From Odiellus spinosus (taxonomy: Eukaryota > Arthropoda > Arachnida > Opiliones > Phalangiidae): a DNA stretch of 64,000 nt. The stretch spans positions 18,757,600 to 18,821,599 of the forward strand of contig OY987226.1 in assembly GCA_963920705.1 (NCBI GenBank), written 5' to 3'. A program made the position numbers and the translations under genes. Positions 43,131 through 54,495 of this stretch are shown here, in pieces. Each line of letters starts with the position of its first letter. The first letter of the stretch is position 1. Under the pieces are notes generated by a model that worked only from the letters and a program-made list of their open reading frames with translations, was not told the origin of the DNA and ran no database searches.

Positions 43131-43527
43131 TTAAAGGGAAAATGCAACTTAAAAAGAGTTTTTTATCGATTCCTTATCGTTTAAATAGGCCTAATCAACC
43201 ACCTAAAAAAATTACAAACACATATTCGACTGAAAATAAATTTCAAACGTACCCGGAAAATAGGCTTAGCTGGATTCATGGAGATCCTGAATTTCTTGGC
43301 TTTGAAGGGTCAGCGACCAATCGAATGCTATTGAAAGTCTCATGGCGATCTCGCCTTAACGACGGGCCTTTCCTCATTGCTCAAGGACCCTTGAATGAGA
43401 AGAAATTCAAGATTCCATGAGTCCAGTTTTAAATATATTTCTAGTCGAAATATTTGTTAGTAATTGTTTTTACTGGTGAATTGGGGTATTTAAACGATAA
43501 GGAATCGATAAAACCTCACTTTTGTAT
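43131..43527. mobile_element. Fold-back MITE, family A
   Basis: Left end TTAAAGGGAAAATGCAACTT then ATCGATTCCTTATCGTTTAA; on the right the mirror TTTAAACGATAAGGAATCGA. The core AAAATAGGCTTAGCTGGATT is present, but the mirrored core on the right is partly deleted. A 92-codon open frame inside is part of the palindrome. Confidence 0.82.
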
Positions 43528-43675
43528 TTATATGGGAGCACATTGAAACGAAAAGTAAAACCGACGTCACGCTTTGACGTCTTAATTTCTTGTGATTTAA
43601 ATTCGCGAAATAAATTTTACAAGGTCCGAATTGAGTCTGGTTGCATATCTACTTTAATTTACTATATATTATGAT

Positions 43676-43953
43676 CAGGGCCGGATTAAGCGATTTGACG
43701 GCCGGGGGCAAAAATTATAGACGCCCCCTAATTTGAAGATCTTGCATTCATCACGCCTTCCCTTGGGGAAAAGACATCAATTCATCGCGCCCCCTTAATA
43801 GCTTCCCGCCCAGAAAGCATTTCAATTCAATAACTAACGTCAAGTTTTTGCAAATTTTAGTAAAATTATCGCTCGGATTTGGGTATCAACAGATTTCTTG
43901 GGCGCCCCCATTTGGCTAGCGCCCGGGCAGGTGCCCCCCTTAATCCGGCCCCG
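43676..43953. mobile_element. hAT-type MITE with 8-base target duplication
   Basis: Left end CAGGGCCGGATTAAGC and right end CTTAATCCGGCCCCG are inverted repeats. The flanks are ATTATGAT (43668-43675) and AGTATGAT (43954-43961), an 8-base duplication with one mismatch. A CAGGG terminus with an 8-base duplication is typical of hAT transposons. The element is 278 bases, GC-rich against its surroundings, and non-coding. Confidence 0.85.
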
Positions 43954-44525
43954 AGTATGATCGAGTTCGCGTGCTAATTGTTTTATAGAATAAGGTTTTT
44001 TGGGAAAGGCCGCTCCCAGGATACTTAAACTTATATGCTTATGCTAAAACTATATATCAAATATGAAATACTAAATACCATGTTTTTGCACGAAGGTAGC
44101 GTTTGCTATAAGCCCGTACCTTTTTTACCAGCCAGATGTTAAATGCAGGTAGATGTATATTCGAAAGTTTTAAATAGGAGTTAGCTGGAACTACTTTTCT
44201 TCCTATGAAGTTTAAAACCACGTAACGAGCCGATTTAGCTTTTACCCATGTTGCAAATTACTCTTGAATTCGAAGTAGAATATTAATAATAATAACACGC
44301 TTACGCCAGCCTTGAGCTCTAAATAAGTTAAAAGCGATCTAACTTGGTTGTCGATAAGATAATCTATATTCGAAGCGTACGTAGGGTATTTCTAACTCCT
44401 CTTTCTTTTTTGTTTTTCGACACTCTCGTCCTGTCAAAACTTCCTGTATGGTATTGTCCTATTATTATTATCTCGATACAAATTGGCCAACATTTTTCGC
44501 TTATCTTTTTCACTCCTACTTTCAG
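43954..44525. other. No gene recognised; acceptor region of the next exon
   Basis: AT-rich. The last 30 bases are a strong pyrimidine tract (CTTATCTTTTTCACTCCTAC, TTTCAG) leading into the exon at 44526. Confidence 0.5.
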
Positions 44526-44630
44526 ATTCAACGTGAAATTCCAGGGTTTCCCAAACTTTACGAGACGGAGCTCGAGTCGTTTTCCGAAGAAAGGATGGAA
44601 TTTTTGCCTCATCCTCCGAAATACGAAGAT
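44526..44630 (+). CDS. Single internal coding exon, possibly upstream exon of the MARCH gene
   Basis: A 105-base open segment lies between a textbook acceptor (TACTTTCAG) and a textbook donor (GAT|GTGAGT). It encodes 35 residues beginning IQREIPGFPKLYETEL and ending LPHPPKYED. Codons favour GAG/GAA and third-base variety, unlike the surrounding AT-rich DNA. It ends in phase 0. The next plus-strand exon I can identify, at 57195, can start in phase 0 with an open frame upstream of its first ATG, so the two could be joined. I do not recognise the peptide, and it could belong to another gene. Confidence 0.55.
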
Positions 44631-44795
44631 GTGAGTACTGACTGCGTATTTTATATCTTGTAACACGTATCAGTTGGAGTCTTCGGCGCTATGTTTAAGC
44701 TACTCTCCTTTCAAAATGATTAGGCTTAATTGGAGACACGAAAGTATTCGTTGTAAGTTGCAAAGGTGATGACTCATTCCGACTCCGCCGAGATA

Positions 44796-45123
44796 GCGGC
44801 GTTCACATTAGAGACTTAGAAACCGTTTTGGAAAGGCCAAATTGTAAGAATTTTAGGTCAACTTTAAGGAACCTTTGTCAAACCAGGTCTGTTAGTCTTT
44901 TGAAATAACCTCTAGAAGAGATAGAGTAGGCTCTGACGAGATCCGCCATAGGAATCATGTAAGCACTGGAAAGAAAATAATAAATACGTCGTTAGTTTTA
45001 AGTAAAATGCTATTATTTTCTTGCTAAATGTTAATTAACACAAGAAACAAAAATATGTAGTTATTTAATCGTGTTGAAAAGTTGGTTTGAAGACTCAAAA
45101 CGGTTTCTAGTGTGAACGTAGCT
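44796..45123. mobile_element. MITE family D (GCGTTCACACTAG ends)
   Basis: Left end GCGGCGTTCACATTAGAGAC and right end GTTTCTAGTGTGAACGTAGC are inverted repeats, with AAACCGTTTTGG and CAAAACGGTTTC just inside. Related copies are at 47288, 63098 and 63698. Confidence 0.75.
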
Positions 45124-45204
45124 AATGTCTCAACCCAGTCTCAACGGATTATGGAGTACATTTTGACCTACTTTGTCTTTATTAGCCCTTAAATCTTGCC
45201 CGTT

Positions 45205-45435
45205 CCTCGTAAAGGGACGATGAAATGATATGTTCAATTATTTTCACGTTAAGAACTATTGGTTGAACTGTTAAGAAATATTGTTTCTTCCCTTGGGATA
45301 TTAATGGATCTAAACGTGATTTGTAGAGGCAATTTAAAGTGGTCTACTTTTCTTGCTTAGCGGACTACGTTAGCCGTAACAAATTGTACAGTCCAATGCT
45401 AATTGGAAAGCTAAAGGGAAGATGATCATGCCTGG
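45205..45435. repeat. Interspersed repeat family E, copy 1
   Basis: CTTAGCGGACTACGTTAGCC followed by TAACAAATTGTACAGTCCAA and AAGGGAAGATGATCATG recurs in diverged form at 53270-53400 and 55945-56100. The left limit is uncertain. Confidence 0.6.
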
Positions 45436-46340
45436 CAGGGTCCATACAAACCTGAAATACCTCGAAATATCAGGAAATTTGAATGTTCCCAAAAAATCAG
45501 GGAAATTTATGAATATAAGAATACTTGATCATTAACTTCAATGATACTATGTTGATATAATCTTAATCAGCAAAATTTATATTTTTATGGCGGCTTTTCA
45601 AAACCTTTTTTGCCCCTAGAAATTTCAGGGAAAATTCATTATTAGAACCTGGAAAAATCGGGAAATTCGTTTTCCTAATGTTGTATGAACACTGAGCTCA
45701 ATTGGCTGATTTGGTTGAGTTGATTGAAATTTTTATACCATTGATTTCAAAATATGATCATCCTCATTCGAAATTTTATACTAAATATTTTAGTAATATG
45801 AAAATTAATATAAAATACTCTGTGGAGGAGGCGATCCTATATTCCCAACTACGGTGTCATCTCTTCTAGCGAGGGGGGGGGGGGTTAAATCGACCTTTTA
45901 AACACACCCCGCAGTAACGGTATTACGTGACGTTGGATCTTCTTTCCTTCGTTGATTGTTCTTCCGCGCCCAAGGCTAGCCAAGTTAAGCAGACTCTGCC
46001 GAGCCACGTGACTATTTGGATTATACGGGCTTGATTTTTCCTAGTGCCAACTAAATAGATGGCGCCAGGAGAAGTATGATGCGCCGTATTGGATGCGACT
46101 GTAATCTATTTAGTTGCCAGTAGAACCAAAAGTATATCAGTTTTTTCCATAAAAGTAGCGTAAATATTAGAAGGTCCAGTTTTACGTCCCCATCACTTAA
46201 TAATAGCCGAAAAAGTCATCAACCCTGTCTTGCTCGAGTGGTTTGGACTCTTCCTCAATATTTTGAGTCGGGAGAGCGGGACGGAATTTAGGCGACCCGC
46301 GCTTGGCTATATTGTCTCCCTAACTCCGGCGCTTTGGGTC
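45436..46340. other. No gene recognised; 'tcaggaaattt' repeat relic
   Basis: Phrases such as ATATCAGGAAATTTG and AATCAGGGAAATTT at 45470-45670 belong to a diffuse repeat also seen near 26280, 50140-50460, 51340-51480, 52600-52950 and 53690-53760. A 12-G run lies at 45873-45884, again followed by TTAAA. Confidence 0.5.
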
Positions 46341-46728
46341 CTTTCGACCGAATTCCCATTCGACCGAACCCAATCCCATTCGACCGAAAAACCCGCGCTT
46401 TGGCGGTTTTTGAAATTTTTGGGGTATTTCCAAGGTATAACCTAACCTAACCTAACCTAACCTAACCTTTCAAATAAATATTATTTAAAACTGCATTATT
46501 GTACTTTTTTTACTACCGTTTACGTACGAAGAACCTAGCTTAACAAAAGTTCCATTCAACGTATTACATATATAATTATGCGTATGCTTCTATTCGATTG
46601 AATTAAATTTTTGAATTTATTAGCCCATTCGGTCGAATGAGAAGAAACCTTTTTCCCAGCCCAATGGGCTAGAAATTGCAGCTATTCGGCCGAATGGGAT
46701 TTCGTTCATATGGGAATTCGGTCGAAAG
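46341..46728. mobile_element. Fold-back element carrying a telomere-like tract
   Basis: Left end CTTTCGACCGAATTCCCAT is the reverse complement of the right end ATGGGAATTCGGTCGAAAG. More CATTCGACCGAA and TTCGGTCGAATG copies lie inside. The tract at 46438-46467 is within it. No target duplication was found and no coding frame is plausible. Confidence 0.7.
46438..46467. repeat. Interstitial insect telomere-type repeat (CCTAA)n
   Basis: About five and a half perfect CCTAA units, the complement of the TTAGG telomere repeat of most insects. It is short and sits inside a fold-back element, so it is not a chromosome end. Confidence 0.9.
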
Positions 46729-48629
46729 AGCATATACCACTCCGGCCGCTAGAGTGTCTCGAATCAGAATTTGTCGATACACTTACCTGGGCCTTTGCTG
46801 ATAGTATTAAGCTACTGGGCGTTGTTTATTTTCATGGAATGAAGTGATAGAACTTACAACTTACGCGCTCCGGAAATCAATTCCAGATTTCGAACAGAGT
46901 CTGCTTCACCTGTCTTTATTAACCTTGCCCTTCAACTAAATTAAATTATACTAAAAAATCATTAGTCAGCAATAATAACAGTAAAATATATAGTTAAATT
47001 ATTTAGAAATAAAATTAGTGATAAATATGATACATTCCATATTTATATATTTCTATTAAAGGAATGCTATGATACTAAACTCTTAAACGAGTGATCAGTT
47101 TACACTGTTAAAACTAGACTAAAAACATTAAAAACTCGCCCAAGTCTTCGCGGTTTTTTATTGAAGTTACGAAATTATGTTAGAAGAAATTTCTGATTTA
47201 TTTCAATTTTTCAAAAGAGTCAATTGCTGATGCCAATGAGAGGTCGTCTTTGAAATGGCATTGATAAAACCGAAACAGATGTTTGTTAAGCTGCGTCTGC
47301 ACTAGAGACTTTAAATCGGTTTTTAAACGTTTTCCAAAGGTCAAAATGGAAAGTCAAATTGAACTTTCGTAATGTTTATTTTGAACTTCGCTTTAGAAAA
47401 TTGGTTCAGGCGTCATTTTTATACGATATTTCAATGGCATCAGCGACTACTTTTATCGAGAAATGTTACATTCTGAAATATTTTCAAAATTGATTTAGGC
47501 TTAACGAGTATTTATTCGTGGCTCTGGTAATTGGCTGTAAATTACCTCGAAACCTTTTGAGTTTTGATTACGCATATTATAACACTGGAAATTGTTAAAA
47601 AATAACTTGTTATAAGACTCTATATCTATTTAAGTATTATAGAGACTGCGTTTTATTTACGATTCCCTTATCGGATGAAGTTGTCATTTATTTTGAGTAG
47701 TAGTAGGGCTGACTATCAAAACGTTTGGCAAAAATAGGCGCGCCCAGTGGGTGGAATGTGAAATTAGATGAAAACGTGGATGGCAACGTGATTTTATTTC
47801 GAATCCGATATTCTTGTTTTCAAAACTCCATATTTTACTAGCTCTCTATCCCTATGATAATCGCTTCGCTTGCTTAGTATGATAAAGGACGCGGCAGAGT
47901 CGAGTTACCCCGTGGTCGCGACGTTTAACATTTCTCTCGTTGGAAACAGACCTAACAACCACAACCCTTCTTCGCTATAGAGATATGCCTCTTTGGAAAA
48001 AATTCTAGACTGGTGGCGCCATCTGCGAAACGGGGATAATAGGTGGGAAGACTCAGTATTCCATCACCCTGACCGTCAATTATGAATTCGCAAAGCTGGA
48101 ACCATCTACTAAAATGCATAATCGTGAACAAATACATGTTTTTAAAGGCTTAAGAGATTTTAAATTCCCGCCTTTTTCAAATAGGCGTGGAAGAGATCAT
48201 ATTTTAGCCATAGATATATAGAAACAAACTAGATCCACAAGCCTACCAAAACCACGCGCCAAAAATGTCAGAAATAGAAAATATTTTCACGAGCTAATAT
48301 TTAACTGTACAAATGTCACGCGCCACAGGAGGACATATCCCCCCTCTGGCGAGTGAAATTTGTACAGTTAAAGGCAGGGAAAAAGCTTCTATATTGTACA
48401 TCGATCTTAGAAAGAATTGTGGATCTAGTTCATTTTTCATATATCTATGATTTTAGCAAATTAGATCAATTTGCTTATTGTCGACGCACCCGTCACATGC
48501 GACGTCCAGTCTCGAGGTGGGGTACTGTCACGGTCACGTATTATCTCGGTATTATCCCCGACTCAGAGATGGCGCCACAATCAACCTGCGGTTTGTCGAC
48601 GACATAGAAGGTATATTATTAGATAAAAT
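46729..48629. other. No gene recognised; MITE family D fragment at 47288-47410
   Basis: AAGCTGCGTCTGCACTAGAG at 47288 matches the left end of family D. The matching right end is missing or diverged. Open frames at 47952-48137 and 48353-48607 have no recognisable domain. Confidence 0.5.
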
Positions 48630-49053
48630 AAAGGGGAATCCAGCCTAATAACAAGTGATTTCTTTATCGATTCCTTTTCATTGAAAAAGGCCTAATCCAC
48701 CGATAAAAACTTTACAAAACAAATATTAAACTAGAAATAAATCTAAAACTTACCCGGAAAATATTGTTAGCGGGATTCATGGAGATTCTGAATTGCCATC
48801 GTGGAAGTTCTAGCGACCAATGGGCGAAGGCCCGTCGTTCACGCGAGATCTCCACGAGACTTACAATCGCGTTCGATTGGTCGCTAGACCTTACACGCGA
48901 GGAAATCAGGATCTCCATGAATCCCGCCAAGCCTATTTTCCGGGTAAGTTTTAAATTTATTTCTAGTAATTTTTTCACTAGTAGTGGATTAAACCTATTT
49001 AAACAATAAGGAATCGATAAAAAATCACGTGTTAGGTTGCATTCTCCCTTTAA
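48630..49053. mobile_element. Fold-back MITE, family A, best preserved palindrome
   Basis: Left end AAAGGGGAATCCAGCCTAAT and right end GTTAGGTTGCATTCTCCCTT; inside, TTTATCGATTCCTTTTC faces AATAAGGAATCGATAAA. The centre reads CTAGCGACCAATGGGCG ... GATTGGTCGCTAG. The two halves pair over most of 420 bases. The 132- and 81-codon frames on the two strands are mirror images, not genes. Confidence 0.88.
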
Positions 49054-49999
49054 TAGATTTCCTATTAATTCATGGTATATTGGAAGAGGCGTATCTCTAT
49101 AGCGCAGCATTTTAAGATCTGTGAAATTAATCGAGGGGTCGGTTACTTGCCATTTTTGTGTACGGGATATTAGGATTTTCGAGAGATTTTGAGATTTAGG
49201 GAGTGATTTTAAGATTTCAATGTTAATTTCCCATAAAGTAGGTTTAGAGATTTTGGCATTTCGGCCAAACTGTACGGTATTTTTATATTTTCAATTTTGG
49301 CAGCTTTTCGACACCTCGTAATTAATACGAGGTCGGTATAGTTTCTACTCTGGTAGCGAAGCGAAAACACTATAAACCGGTAGTAATATAAATCAGGATA
49401 TTATTTTAAATATAAACCCTCAAATTAAATCCATATTGAGTTAAACCTACAACCATATAGTTATTATCCGCATTCGAATTTTTAACGTTAATATTTTCCT
49501 ATATAAATTAAAATTTGAATACGTGGGCGTGGTGTATTACGTAAAGGAAATAGATTTGTCATTAAGACTCTTTGGCAATATCGTTTCCTATCGGGCATTT
49601 TTTCCTTCCTTCCTCCCTTGGACGGACTGACAGACGGAAGTATGGTTTCACTTCAGTCGAGCGTAAATCCCATCCAACCCACAATATCGATTCTTCCGTT
49701 TTTCGACGTTTTGTCGCGAAGTCATGTTTATTATGCTCTCTAGTTCAACTGTTCAAGTGGAGTTGAAACTGAATACTTTTTCTCTGAGGTTTAATCAATC
49801 CGCCTCGGTTTATACAATTATGCTGAGACATCTTGATTCCTTGAACCTATTTATAGCGCCGTAAAAAGGTGATAAAATTGCTCGGATTATACAGGCTATT
49901 TACACTGGGCGAACTTTGAACTTTTAGGCATATTTAAGCGGAAAAGGAAAATCTTGTATTCTTTTTTATTATTTTTTCCGAATTTTTGTTTTGGTGTGG

Positions 50000-50038
<39 letters not shown>

Positions 50039-50603
50039 CCCGCACGATTCTATTTCCTTAGTCAATCACGGATTATCTTAATTATTATTCCTGACATTTT
50101 GACGATGGCAACAAGGCTTTAACAGGGTTGCCACAGGTCAAGGAAAACAGGGAACAGTCAGGGAATTTGAAAATGAACCAAAAAAGTCAGGGAATTTTAA
50201 GATATTTTCAAATGTCATGGGAAGATCTTTCAAGAAGCCAGGAAATTCCAATCATTATCTGCGGAAAAGATTTGAAGCTAACCTTGTCAGTTGTATAGAT
50301 TAGAACAAAGATACGCGTGCTAAGTTTGGCGAACGGAATTATACAAAAAATAAAAGGTTAAAAATTGGATAGTATTAGCTGAAACGATCAGGGAAAGTCG
50401 TTGTAAAAGGTCAGTGAAAAACCTGGAAAAATCCGGGAATTTGAATCTGAAAAAACTGTGGCAACCCAGTTTAAAGTCGAGTTAGTACAATAATTATCGT
50501 TATTTTAAAATCAGGTTCAATCATTTAATAACATTTGCGAATGAAAACAGTTATTTTATAATTAGCTTGTTTAGGCAATCAAGCTCATTTTACTGCGCCA
50601 ATG
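49054..50603. other. No gene recognised; 37-base T run
   Basis: T run at 50002-50038. At 50140-50460 there is a copy of the diffuse repeat with GTCAGGGAATTTGAAAATG. Otherwise AT-rich. Confidence 0.5.
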
Positions 50604-50912
50604 TTTAAATGGAGCATGCATCCTAATAACATGTGTTTTTTATCGATTCCTTATCGTTTAAATCGGCCTAATCCACTAGTAGAAATTACAAACAAATAAG
50701 GTTAAAACTTACCCGGAAAATAGATCGTGAACTCCCCATATAAGTTCGATAGTCCTTAAATGGAAAGTTCAGGATCTCCATTAATCCAGCTAAGCCTATT
50801 TTGATGGTAAGTTTTAAATGTATGAACTAGTTTAATTTACTTATGGACTAGCCCTATCTAAACGATAAGAAATCGATAAAAAAACACTTGTTAGGTTGCA
50901 TTATCCCTTTAA
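50604..50912. mobile_element. Fold-back MITE, family A, with internal deletion
   Basis: Left TTTAAATGGAGCATGCATCC and right GGTTGCATTATCCCTTTAA ends, TTATCGATTCCTTATCG facing AACGATAAGAAATCGATAA. The middle with GCGACCAAT is deleted, so the copy is about 310 bases. Confidence 0.82.
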
Positions 50913-50987
50913 GAGGGTTAAAACTGCTTATTAATAAATATGTAAATCAAGCTTTTCATTTATACACTTGAAATTTTGCATTGCTAC

Positions 50988-51304
50988 CAAGAATCCATTC
51001 AGGTTCCATAAGAATATGGGAGCATAGCTTTAGCCTCTGGTACCATCCTCCCAAACTTTGTAACAAAAGTTCGTCTGCATTTTTCGCAACATTTGTACGC
51101 TTAGATCTTTTTTCGGTCGGCTCCATTTTTATTACCCAAAATATTATGTCAAGGCCGTTAGTGGCGCGGGTTAATAATAGATGTCAGGGGCGATTTACTT
51201 GAAAAATCGATTTGAAGCAGACGAACTTTTGCTACAAAGTTTGGGAGGATGGTTATTGAATTGCGGCCCTCCCATATTCTTATGGAACCTGAATGGATTC
51301 TTGT
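50988..51304. mobile_element. MITE family B, copy 1, 7-base target duplication
   Basis: Begins CAAGAATCCATTCAGGTTCC and ends GGAACCTGAATGGATTCTTG, exact inverted repeats. A second inner pair is AGTTCGTCTGC and GCAGACGAACT. Flanks are TTGCTAC and TTACTAC (6 of 7 match). 317 bases, nearly identical to 56261-56576. Confidence 0.88.
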
Positions 51305-51311
51305 TACTACT

Positions 51312-53269
51312 GATTTAAACGGCTAAATTGGCCATGGAAAAACGATGGAGATGGTCAGTAAAAAGCTAGAAAAGTCAAGGAATTTTGTAATTAAATGCAA
51401 TTTTTTAATTGAGATGGCATCCAAAAACTACAAAAATTAAGTGAAATATTTTCAAAAATTGACGTCAAATGCCATCCGCCTCATTTTGTTTAGATTTAGA
51501 ATGAATAATAAGGCACTTTTCACCCTGATATGTTATTGAACCGAAATTTCTTTGAAAAACGTACCTTGAGTAACTTCATATTTGAAACCTATAGTTTCCT
51601 ACAATTTCAATAGTAATTCTCCTATATATTTCTAAAAACATTATTCCTATAATTTCCTATTTTCCTATAATTAGAGAGTCGTATTAAAGTTTTCATGATA
51701 CGGGATAGAGTCGAATTAAAGACTCTTCATAGGTTGGTTGCGTTATGTATCAACTTTGAAAGCTATTCGTACTAAAATCGAGGTTTATATTATATGGTGT
51801 AGACATGGTAGATCTGTATGGAGAGTTTTGAGAGTAAGTAGGTTTGTAGGAGCGTGTTAGATATTCACTTTGCGCGCGCGCTTCCCCCGATTCAAACCGA
51901 TCAATGGTTGAGCAATATGGCTGCCGAACAACATTCGCCTTCAAGCCGGAACGGCGTTTTTCTCTATGATAGGTGAGAGACCCGTATTTTTAAATCCATT
52001 TATAATCCGTAAGTATAATCCATTTTAAATCCCAAAATGTCTACACTAAAGCCAGAAACCTTATTTTTTCTAGCCGTAATATAATCCCTTATATTAAAAT
52101 AATTAGTCATAATATCCATCTAAATAGTATAAGTCTCGTACTTGCTGCCTCTATATTGTTTGGATAATTTTAGTTAATTACTCTAGCTATAATATTTAAT
52201 TTGTATTTAAGATTTTTTCGTTATTTGGTGGTAGAAGAAGGTATGGGTTTTTGAATATAAATTATAACGGTTGCTACGTACGGTTCTATCATGTTTTATA
52301 GTGGTATAAACGCGCGATTCTACGTTTACGTTTACGTTTTACTTATACATAATCTGTTTTCACCTCGAAGTATTATCGTTATTCGGGCAACCTATTTTAC
52401 AAGGTTTAATTTGCTTTTGTTTTTTGTTTTTGTTCATTATAGTTACCTATAAGTGGTTTAAGGTTGTATATTTTGTAGCGTAATCATAACGTACCGCGTA
52501 ACTTGCCAATAATTACCGTCTTTATCCTGCTTTACATAAGTATATACGTTTTTTAATCATTTAAAATCAAATCAAATTTAATTTAATATAGGAGCTATAC
52601 AGGGCTCGTAAAAAACCTGAAAAAATCAGGGAATTTTAAAATGGGGCGATAATGCCAATTAACGAAACTATTTTTAAAGTCGGGGTAAACGTTTATGATT
52701 CGTCAGTAAACCTATTGAAAAATGACCTAGATTTCCCGGATAAGTCTTGGATTTCTAAAATGGGGTCAAAAGGTCATGGATTTCAAATATTTCATTAAAT
52801 GTCAGGAATTTTTTTTTGGTCAACCAATACTCCCATCACTAATAATATAGTTGTTTCGTTATTTAACTGTTATTCTTTTACCCTAAAACCCCGAAAATTA
52901 GTCAGGAATAATGGCCAAAATGGTCAGGAATAACCTGGATAATTAAGTGAAATTAATTTCAAACTAGAAATGCGGTTACATTTGAATTTCAATGATGGGA
53001 AATATTCTATCAGTCGCATTATTAGTCCTATATGATACAGTTTTCAGTAGTCCTATCGATTTAATTTCTTAAAAACGTTGCCAGATGGCGAGAGTGATGT
53101 GTTTCGAAAGTAAAATTTGGAAATATTCTGTAGCTATTGTAGAAGGCTTGGGACTTTTGGTTCAACCCAATTTTCACTTTAGAAATTAATTTTACCACCC
53201 AAAAAATGTGCCCAATAATTGTTCAAAAAAAAAAAATATTATGCAATAGTTCGTTAAAATATTTTTATG
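51312..53269. other. No gene recognised
   Basis: Relics of the diffuse 'tcagggaattt' repeat lie at 51340-51480 and 52600-52950. The rest is AT-rich. No coding exon was recognised. Confidence 0.5.
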
Positions 53270-53400
53270 GCCCCTTTAAAGTCGATTTTTTTTATCGTTT
53301 AGCAGACGACGTTAGCCATAAACCATAAAAAATTAACATATTGTATAATCCAAAGCTATACTAGTCTGTTTGCTGTAAGGTAAGATGATTTATTAAGGAT
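53270..53400. repeat. Interspersed repeat family E, copy 2
   Basis: TTTAGCAGACGACGTTAGCC and later AAGGTAAGATGATT match the copies at 45205-45435 and 55945-56100 with substitutions. Confidence 0.6.
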
Positions 53401-54462
53401 TCTCGAGTAAATTGGGCCTTCTATTATTTCAGTCCAAAAATAATAGGGTACTTCTACATATCACTGTCTCGCACGTTCGTATGTTTGGACTTGTCTTTTA
53501 TAAACGTAATAAATTTCAAAAGATATATGGCCTATTGTCCTTTGGACAATCGCTTCGTTTTATACGCTGTCTGTAATCGGACGTATTCTAGTTTCAGGAA
53601 GTGAAATAAAAATCTCAAATAAATTAGTCATAACAGTTGCGCTCATAATTAAAAGGTTTGATTTTTAAAGAATTCGCAAGAAAGCTGGGAAAGTTAGGGT
53701 ATTTGAAAATAAGCCCAATAAAATATCAGAAAAGTCATAGAAAAATCAGGGAAATAAAAAGAAATGTAATTGTCAAGCAAATGTTTTATTAGTTTACCGT
53801 TTAATTACTATTAAATCTGGAACTTTAATGCGAAGTTATTTGGGAAATTATTGCGAAATTACTGCGCAGTGATCTGGATGAATTTTTGCGCAATGATTTT
53901 GGGGGACGTTATTGCTGGATTATGACCATTTGGGGGAGAAGGGCAGAAGGATTTCTAGGGATCCCTTGCCACTGGTCACGATCGGGGGGAGGGGGATTAA
54001 TGTGATTATTCAGGGGCTCCTGAACCTCGGGCCTAGTTTCATGCTGGGCCTAGTGGATAATCCGGCACTGTTGCGCAACGATCTGGGGACATTATTGCGC
54101 ATTTACATTTATATTTATTTGTCTACCAGCAAAGTAAGAGTTTCGTGTTAGTTCAAGAAAATTTTGCGTTTCAGTAAATTTGATAAATATACAAATATAG
54201 ACACTCTTAGTCTGAAAGCTGATTCGAACAGCTTTATTGGGTTGCTAGGCGAGATAAGATTGAACGTACAAAAGTCCGAATTGAGCGAATAAAGAAAAAC
54301 AATGAAAATTCTCTTTTGATTATAAATGGAGCTATAAATTTGAGCCTAGGAGACTCCGAGATTTTTTTTTTAAACCTGGCTTAGATTTATTAGACGATTT
54401 AGCTTCGTAATTTGAGCAAATTCAATAGCGTCAATTTAAAATCACGAAACGAATTCAGAGAC

Positions 54463-54495
<33 letters not shown>

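Noticed and set aside
43142..43420. 92-codon frame as a coding gene
   Set aside because: It lies within a family A fold-back MITE and similar frames recur in other copies because of the palindrome.
46438..46467. CCTAA run as a chromosome end
   Set aside because: Only about 30 bases long, inside an element with inverted ends, and followed by 17 kb with genes.
48712..49110. 132-codon minus-strand and 81-codon plus-strand frames
   Set aside because: They mirror each other across the palindromic MITE at 48630-49053.
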